Shown here: positions 1 to 4,242 of the stretch, in pieces
Numbering within the stretch: position 1 is the stretch's first letter
Layout: every line of letters begins with the position of its first letter
Assembly: GCA_947496835.1 (NCBI GenBank)
Contig: CANMFV010000061.1
Location: forward strand, 1 to 6,564
Length of the DNA: 6,564 nt
Source: Flavobacteriales bacterium
GTDB taxonomy: Bacteria; Bacteroidota; Bacteroidia; Flavobacteriales_D; Crocinitomicaceae
Direction: 5' to 3'
The notes under the pieces: generated by a model
What the model saw: only the letters and a program-made list of their open reading frames with translations
Database searches by the model: none
What the model was told of the DNA's origin: nothing
Translations under genes and position numbers: made by a program

Positions 1-740
1 CTCCAACCGCGCTCACGCGAAGCGTCATCCACACGTGTCGTTCCAACATCGATGATCACTGCTCCGGTTTTAACCATGTCTGCAGTAACGAAATTCGGTT
101 GACCAATGGCTGCGATGAGAATGTCTGCTTGTAAACAGATTTCCTTCAAGTTTTCTGTACGTGAATGTGCAAGTGTTACAGTGCAGTTTCCTGGGTTTGC
201 ATTTCTTCCTAACATTATGGACAGTGGTGTACCGACAATGTTACTTCGTCCGATGATCACACAGTTTTTTCCTTCCGTAACAATATTGTTTCGTTCAATT
301 AATGCCATGATTCCAGCAGGCGTCGCAGGCAAGAATCCAGGTAAATTTAAAATCATGTTTCCAAGATTACGCGGATGAAATCCATCAACGTCCTTCTTTG
401 GATCAATTGCTTGTGTGATTTTTAGTTCATCTATGTGCGAAGGTAACGGAAGCTGAACGATAAATCCATCGATGCTTTTGTCCTCGTTTAACTGACGAAC
501 TTTATCCAATAAAATATCTTCAGGAACGGAAGAATCGTAGCGAATGAGTGTACTTTCAAAACCAATCTGATCGCACGCGCTTACTTTCGAATTGACGTAA
601 GAAACAGATCCACCATCGTTACCGACTAAGACAGCCGCTAGGTGAGGAATTTTTTTTCCTTCCAATTTTCGTTGTTGAACTGCTTGTGCTAATTCGGTAC
701 GTATTTGTGCTGCTGTTGCTTTTCCGTCTAAAAGTGTCAT
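1..740 (-). CDS. folD: FolD, bifunctional methylenetetrahydrofolate dehydrogenase / methenyltetrahydrofolate cyclohydrolase (3' end cut by window)
   Basis: FolD interconverts 5,10-methylene-THF, 5,10-methenyl-THF and 10-formyl-THF in the cytoplasm, supplying one-carbon units for purine and formyl-Met-tRNA synthesis. The frame reads from an ATG at 740-738 to the window edge without a stop, giving 246 residues; the family is usually about 290, so roughly the last 45 are outside. Visible landmarks are S-Y-V-N-S-K (Y48, catalytic K52), Q-L-P-L-P starting at Q96, D-V-D-G-F (117-121), the Rossmann nucleotide-binding loop GRSNIVGTP (164-172), and V-D-V-G-T-T-R near the edge. K52, Q96 and D119 fit the E. 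coli catalytic residues K54, Q98 and D121 with a constant offset of two, which supports this start. The start sits 14 bases downstream of a leftward TAnnTTTG box, implying a very short leader. The identification is secure; the C-terminal P-G-G-V-G-P motif cannot be checked here. Confidence 0.96.
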   Translation of the reverse strand, partial: MTLLDGKATAAQIRTELAQAVQQRKLEGKKIPHLAAVLVGNDGGSVSYVNSKVSACDQIGFESTLIRYDSSVPEDILLDKVRQLNEDKSIDGFIVQLPLPSHIDELKITQAIDPKKDVDGFHPRNLGNMILNLPGFLPATPAGIMALIERNNIVTEGKNCVIIGRSNIVGTPLSIMLGRNANPGNCTVTLAHSRTENLKEICLQADILIAAIGQPNFVTADMVKTGAVIIDVGTTRVDDASRERGW

Positions 741-753
741 GAGAAAGTTTTTG

Positions 754-761
754 CAAAGATA
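754..761 (-). promoter_or_regulatory. Predicted -7 promoter box for folD (TATCTTTG, leftward)
   Basis: On the minus strand this is TATCTTTG, an exact match to the Bacteroidota -7 consensus TAnnTTTG. Transcription would begin a few bases downstream, leaving a leader of only about 10 bases before the folD ATG at 740. No well-spaced TTG -33 element was found: the nearest minus-strand TTG (788-790) is about 26 bases away, beyond the usual spacing. Placement is by motif and position only. Confidence 0.55.
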
Positions 762-792
762 AGAAGAACATACATCTTGACCTAAATCAAGT

Positions 793-800
793 TATCTTTG
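793..800 (+). promoter_or_regulatory. Predicted -7 promoter box for the four-gene plus-strand operon (TATCTTTG)
   Basis: TATCTTTG matches the Bacteroidota TAnnTTTG -7 consensus exactly and ends 14 bases before the ATG at 815, mirroring the folD arrangement. A TTG at 777-779 is the nearest possible -33 element, but its 13-base gap to the -7 box is shorter than usual, so the -33 part is doubtful. The stretch between box and start is A-rich with no strong Shine-Dalgarno, as is common in this phylum. Confidence 0.55.
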
Positions 801-814
801 TAAAAAAGAAATTT

Positions 815-1387
815 ATGAAGCATTTTTTTATCGGCACATTTCTGTGTTTTTTGCAGTTTACCTCATACGCTCAAATTCAAGGTTCTGAACTCGGAATTGA
901 GGTATATGGTGGCGGTTCTCAACTCGGAGGAACCTTTGGTGGAGAGCTCAAATACGCAGCGAAACTTCCAAATAATTTAGTCATCGGACCATCTTTTCGT
1001 TTACAGCGATCTTGGTCGAATTACTTAAATGTACAATCGCAGTTTACAATTTATGGTGGCGGTGCTTTTGCTCATTTTCGCATTCAGGATAAGATTTTTG
1101 TTGGCACTGAATTTCAGATGCTTCATAGTCCGTTTAATTTTATCACCTTCCAAGCGGGACAAAAAAAATGGGCTCCAACTTTGTTTGTTGGAGGTGGCTT
1201 TTGTTTAAAGTTAGCGCCAAGAATAAATTTGAATTTAGCATTATTCTATGATGTCATCAACGCGGACAATAGTCCGTTTAGAAGTTCATATAGTTTCAGA
1301 ATCAAAAATGAATTGGGACAAGTGGTGAGAATCTTACCAATTATTTACCGTGTTACATTATTCATTCCATTATCTAAATCAACATGA
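815..1387 (+). CDS. Small exported protein of unknown function, probably an outer-membrane beta-barrel
   Basis: I do not recognise a named family. The 190-residue product begins with a good Sec signal peptide: M-K-H, then a hydrophobic core (residues 4-16), then S-Y-A before Q20, so signal peptidase I would cut after A19. The mature part of about 170 residues is rich in Gly, Phe, Tyr and alternating polar/hydrophobic stretches that read like amphipathic strands (for example around residues 25-50, 90-105 and 120-145), without hydrophobic helices, and it ends in a strand-like segment (Y-R-V-T-L-F-I-P). This suggests a small outer-membrane barrel; a soluble periplasmic beta protein is the alternative. 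No lipobox or T9SS tail is seen. The start is supported by the signal peptide and by the promoter box just upstream. It is the first gene of the predicted operon, and its stop overlaps the bshA start in ATGA, so the two are probably translationally coupled. Confidence 0.75.
   Translation: MKHFFIGTFLCFLQFTSYAQIQGSELGIEVYGGGSQLGGTFGGELKYAAKLPNNLVIGPSFRLQRSWSNYLNVQSQFTIYGGGAFAHFRIQDKIFVGTEFQMLHSPFNFITFQAGQKKWAPTLFVGGGFCLKLAPRINLNLALFYDVINADNSPFRSSYSFRIKNELGQVVRILPIIYRVTLFIPLSKST
1384..1387 (+). other. ATGA start/stop overlap between the exported-protein gene and bshA
   Basis: The bases ATGA hold the bshA start codon (1384-1386) and the stop of the upstream gene (1385-1387). With no clear Shine-Dalgarno before bshA, translation by re-initiation after the upstream stop is likely. 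Confidence 0.85.
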
Positions 1388-2502
1388 AAATAGGCATTGT
1401 ACTTTATCCAACATATGGTGGAAGTGGGGTTGTAGCGACGGAGTTAGGTAAAGCTTTGGCTGCAAAGGGACATAAGATTCATTTCATTACCTATTCACAG
1501 CCAGTCCGACTAGGTTCTTTCCGTGAGAATATTTTTTACCACGAAGTTTCCTTGACGGATTACCCGTTGTTTGATTTTCAACCATATGAAACGCAACTAG
1601 CGAGCAAAATGGTGGATGTGGTGAAACACGAGAAACTTGACATTTTACATGTTCATTACGCCATTCCGCACGCTTCAGCGGCGTTTATGGCGCAGCAAAT
1701 ACTTAAAGCACAAGGAATTAATATTCCATTTGTGACAACACTTCATGGAACAGACATTACGCTCGTTGGAAAGGACCCTTCGTTTGAGCCAGTGATTACG
1801 TTTTGCATCAACCATTCGGATGCGGTCACAACAGTTTCTGAAAGTTTAAAAAAGGATACGTACGCACATTTTCAAGTAACGCGCGACATTCAGGTTATTC
1901 CAAATTTTGTTGTGGAAGATACAGAGGACGAGCATTATACCGTGTATATGCGGCAAAAATATGCAAGCGATGGAGAACGAATTCTTTGTCACATTTCCAA
2001 TTTTCGTCCCGTCAAACGCGTTGATGACGTTTTGCGCATTTTTGCAAAGGTGAACGCCGTTTTACCATCAAAATTAATCCTTGTTGGTGATGGACCAGAC
2101 CGTTACAACTGTGAACGTTTATGCCGAGAATTAAACTTGTGTGACCAAGTAATATTCTTAGGTAAAGTTCGAGATACTTCCCACGTGTTAGAAATGGCGG
2201 ATGTCTTTTTACTTCCTTCGGAAACAGAAAGTTTTGGACTCGCAGCATTAGAAGCAATGGCAGTAAGTGTTCCGGTGATTTCTTCGAATACAGGTGGAAT
2301 ACCAGAAGTTAACATTCATGGATATTCTGGGTATTTATCGGATGTTGGAGACATTGATGAAATGGCAAAAAACACCCTTGAGTTATTGAAGCCAGAAAAT
2401 CATCCTACCTTTAAGAAACAAGCTAAATTGCGTTCGGAAGAATTTAGTTTGGCACGAATTCTTCCCTTGTACGAAGAATTATACCGAAATTTAATCAAAT
2501 AA
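1384..2502 (+). CDS. bshA: BshA, N-acetyl-alpha-D-glucosaminyl L-malate synthase (bacillithiol biosynthesis)
   Basis: BshA is a retaining GT-B glycosyltransferase (family GT4) that joins GlcNAc from UDP-GlcNAc to L-malate, the first step of bacillithiol synthesis; BshB then deacetylates the product and BshC adds cysteine. The 372-residue length matches the family (about 375). Diagnostic motifs are the N-terminal glycine loop Y-G-G-S-G-V-V-A-T-E-L-G (11-22), Y-S-Q-P-V-R (37-42), H-V-H-Y-A-I-P-H-A (89-97), T-T-L-H-G-T-D-I-T-L-V-G (118-129), S-N-F-R-P-V-K-R (205-212), V-G-D-G-P (234-238), the E-x7-E nucleotide-sugar motif E-S-F-G-L-A-A-L-E (282-290) and N-T-G-G-I-P-E-V (302-309). The HYAIPHA and HGTDITLVG blocks separate BshA from generic GT4 enzymes. 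The protein is cytoplasmic. Neither bshB nor bshC lies in the window. It overlaps the upstream gene by 4 bases and is followed after 11 bases by elbB. Confidence 0.96.
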   Translation: MKIGIVLYPTYGGSGVVATELGKALAAKGHKIHFITYSQPVRLGSFRENIFYHEVSLTDYPLFDFQPYETQLASKMVDVVKHEKLDILHVHYAIPHASAAFMAQQILKAQGINIPFVTTLHGTDITLVGKDPSFEPVITFCINHSDAVTTVSESLKKDTYAHFQVTRDIQVIPNFVVEDTEDEHYTVYMRQKYASDGERILCHISNFRPVKRVDDVLRIFAKVNAVLPSKLILVGDGPDRYNCERLCRELNLCDQVIFLGKVRDTSHVLEMADVFLLPSETESFGLAALEAMAVSVPVISSNTGGIPEVNIHGYSGYLSDVGDIDEMAKNTLELLKPENHPTFKKQAKLRSEEFSLARILPLYEELYRNLIK

Positions 2503-2513
2503 CACTTGCTAAT

Positions 2514-3206
2514 ATGTTGAGAATAGGCATTTTATTATCTGGTTGTGGCGTGTATGATGGTGCGGAAATTCAAGAAGCAGTTTTGAGTTTATTGGCTATT
2601 GACCAAATGGGAGCAGAAGCAGTTTGCATTGGGATTGATGCTCAGCAACACCACGTGATCAATCACTTGAACGGCGAAGAAATGCCAGAATCAAGAAACA
2701 TGTTAATAGAAGCAGCCCGCATCGCGCGAGGTAATATCCAGTCCATTGAGGAAATTGTTCCAGCGGACATTGATGCATTGGTAATTCCTGGTGGATTCGG
2801 GAGCGCAAAAAACTTTACAACCTGGGCCTTTGATGGACCAAATGGAAGCATTCGATCAGATGTCAAATTATTACTTGTGAACCTTGTCAACATTGGAAAA
2901 CCCATTGTAGCTTTGTGCGTGAGTCCCATTGTCTTAGCGAAAGCTTTCGAGGGATCATCCATTCAAGCTTCCATGACCATTGGTTCCAAAAATGGAGCTT
3001 CTCCCTATGAAATCTCGGGCTTTGAATCGGGACTTCAACAAACGGGAGTGATAACCACAGATTGTGCGTTAGGAGCTATTCATGTGGATTTAGAAAATAA
3101 AATCATCACGGCGCCTTGTTATATGATGGATGCACGCATATCTGAAATTCAAGGAAATATTCAAGCGGCTTTTACGGCTTTAAAAAAGATGTTAGATGCC
3201 GAATGA
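2514..3206 (+). CDS. elbB: ElbB, DJ-1/PfpI-family glyoxalase-like protein
   Basis: This is a class I glutamine amidotransferase-like protein of the ES1/ElbB branch. E. coli ElbB has reported glyoxalase activity and was linked to isoprenoid synthesis; its physiological role remains uncertain. The 230-residue product is close to E. coli ElbB (217). It carries the family signature I-L-L-S-G-C-G-V-Y-D-G at 6-16, V-I-N-H-L-N-G-E near 48-55, a well-conserved R-N-M-L-I-E-A-A-R-I block at 61-70, I-P-G-G-F-G-S-A-K-N at 91-100, and the nucleophile-elbow cysteine C135 in A-L-C-V-S-P. D-L-E-N-K-I-I-T-A-P near 192-201 matches the conserved C-terminal segment. No signal peptide is seen, so it is cytoplasmic. 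Eleven bases separate it from bshA, and its last 11 bases overlap meaB, so it is almost certainly co-transcribed with both. A role in removing reactive carbonyls alongside a thiol-producing enzyme is plausible but inferred. Confidence 0.94.
   Translation: MLRIGILLSGCGVYDGAEIQEAVLSLLAIDQMGAEAVCIGIDAQQHHVINHLNGEEMPESRNMLIEAARIARGNIQSIEEIVPADIDALVIPGGFGSAKNFTTWAFDGPNGSIRSDVKLLLVNLVNIGKPIVALCVSPIVLAKAFEGSSIQASMTIGSKNGASPYEISGFESGLQQTGVITTDCALGAIHVDLENKIITAPCYMMDARISEIQGNIQAAFTALKKMLDAE
3196..3206 (+). other. 11-bp overlap of the elbB end and meaB start
   Basis: The meaB ATG at 3196 lies inside the last codons of elbB, in another frame, with the elbB stop TGA at 3204-3206. No other start codon in the meaB frame lies close enough to keep the N-terminal helical region intact, so this overlap is taken as real. 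An A-rich run (AAAAAAGA) upstream may aid initiation. Confidence 0.8.
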
Positions 3207-4242
3207 AGAACGTCTGAACGATTGGTTCAAGGAACGGAAAGCCCGTTTCAGTGAACGTCGTGCGGATGAATTATTTCAACGTATCTGTCAGCAGGACCGC
3301 GGAGCATTGAGCGCTGGAATTACCTTGGTAGAAAGTAGTCGTCCGGAAGATCGTTTCGAAGCGAATAAACTCTTACAACTTTGCCTTTCCCAAAAGAAGC
3401 AAGCTTGGCGCATTGGCATCACCGGTGTTCCTGGAGTAGGGAAGAGCACGCTCATTGAATCCTTTGGGAATTTCATTTTACAGCATAAACAAAATTTAGC
3501 GGTATTAGCCATAGATCCATCCTCCAACGTTACAGGCGGAAGTATTCTTGGGGACAAAACACGGATGGAGACTTTGTCCAACAATGCGCGTGTTTTTATT
3601 CGTCCGACAGCTGCTGGTACAACCTTAGGAGGCGTGGCACGACACACCCGTGAAGCAATTATTTTATGTGAAGCGGCAGGATTCGAGGTCATTTTCATCG
3701 AAACGGTTGGTGTGGGTCAATCAGAGACGATTGTTCACTCCATGGTCGATTTCTTCTTGTTACTGATGCTTGCAGGTGCAGGTGACGAGTTGCAGGGAAT
3801 GAAGCGAGGAATCATGGAAATGGCCGATGGAATGATCATTACAAAAGCGGATGGCGAGAACATTCAAAAGTCAAATTGGGCCCGACGAGAATACGCGAAT
3901 GCCTTACATTTATTTCCAGCAAAGGAAAACGATTGGATCACACAAGTCCATACAGCAAGTAGCATGACGAAAGAAGGTTTCGAAGACATTTGGAATAACA
4001 TCGAATCCTTTTTCATTAAAATGAACCACAGCGGATGGATCACAGAAAACCGAAAGCGTCAGGAGTTAGCTATTTTGGAAGAAATGATGCGCTCACTGCT
4101 TCAAAGTGACTTTTTCTCTAACGACAGATGGATGGAAAAATACCATGCTGTTGAAGAACAAGTTAAATTGGGAAACATCCTCGCATACCATGCTGCAGAG
4201 GAGTTGTTTCAGGAATTTCGGTCTAGTATTTCAACACTTTAA
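3196..4242 (+). CDS. meaB: MeaB/ArgK-family GTPase, methylmalonyl-CoA mutase-associated chaperone
   Basis: MeaB is a SIMIBI-class G3E GTPase that guards methylmalonyl-CoA mutase, gating adenosylcobalamin loading and helping replace damaged cofactor. The 348-residue product fits the family (about 320-350). After an N-terminal helical region, the G domain shows Walker A G-V-P-G-V-G-K-S-T (77-85), the switch region I-D-P-S-S with G-G-S-I-L-G-D-K-T-R-M (106-124), R-P-T-A-A-G-T-T-L-G-G (136-146), and the switch II segment E-T-V-G-V-G-Q-S-E (169-177). The base-specificity motif reads T-K-A-D (216-219), where MeaB proteins usually have N-K-x-D; T is a known substitute in GTPases. The C-terminal helices (about 265-345) would form the dimerisation arm, ending in A-Y-H-A-A-E-E-L-F. 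No mutase gene is in the window, so its partner must lie elsewhere, or the target is another acyl-CoA mutase. It is the last gene of the operon and overlaps the convergent CotH-like gene by 20 bp. Confidence 0.95.
   Translation: MPNEERLNDWFKERKARFSERRADELFQRICQQDRGALSAGITLVESSRPEDRFEANKLLQLCLSQKKQAWRIGITGVPGVGKSTLIESFGNFILQHKQNLAVLAIDPSSNVTGGSILGDKTRMETLSNNARVFIRPTAAGTTLGGVARHTREAIILCEAAGFEVIFIETVGVGQSETIVHSMVDFFLLLMLAGAGDELQGMKRGIMEMADGMIITKADGENIQKSNWARREYANALHLFPAKENDWITQVHTASSMTKEGFEDIWNNIESFFIKMNHSGWITENRKRQELAILEEMMRSLLQSDFFSNDRWMEKYHAVEEQVKLGNILAYHAAEELFQEFRSSISTL
4223..4242. other. 20-bp tail-to-tail overlap of meaB and the CotH-like gene
   Basis: The meaB stop TAA is at 4240-4242 on the plus strand, and the convergent gene's stop TAG is at 4225-4223 on the minus strand. 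Each gene therefore encodes its last six or so residues over the other. No hairpin terminator with a T tract was seen between or just beyond the stops on either strand, so termination must occur inside the opposing gene or by another mechanism. Confidence 0.9.

Larger units (their letters stand above)
754..800. repeat. 9-bp perfect inverted repeat formed by the two divergent promoter boxes
   Basis: CAAAGATAA at 754-762 and TTATCTTTG at 792-800 are exact reverse complements separated by 29 bases. Each arm contains one of the two predicted -7 boxes, so the symmetry may simply come from two identical promoters placed back to back. A second, shorter inverted repeat, CTTGA (776-780) and TCAAG (787-791), lies between them and is not concentric with the first. 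Confidence 0.6.

Noticed and set aside
106..378. 90-codon plus-strand frame
   Set aside because: It lies entirely antisense to folD, whose conserved motifs cover the same bases; its product looks like no known protein.
2012..2315. Two minus-strand frames of 81 and 70 codons
   Set aside because: Both are antisense to the conserved donor-binding half of bshA and show no recognisable features or promoter.
2663..2962. 99-codon minus-strand frame
   Set aside because: Antisense to elbB across its conserved core; no signal, motif or ribosome site.
3288..3698. 136-codon minus-strand frame
   Set aside because: Longest of the shadow frames, but it sits antisense to the MeaB Walker A and switch regions and its length reflects codon bias of that gene.
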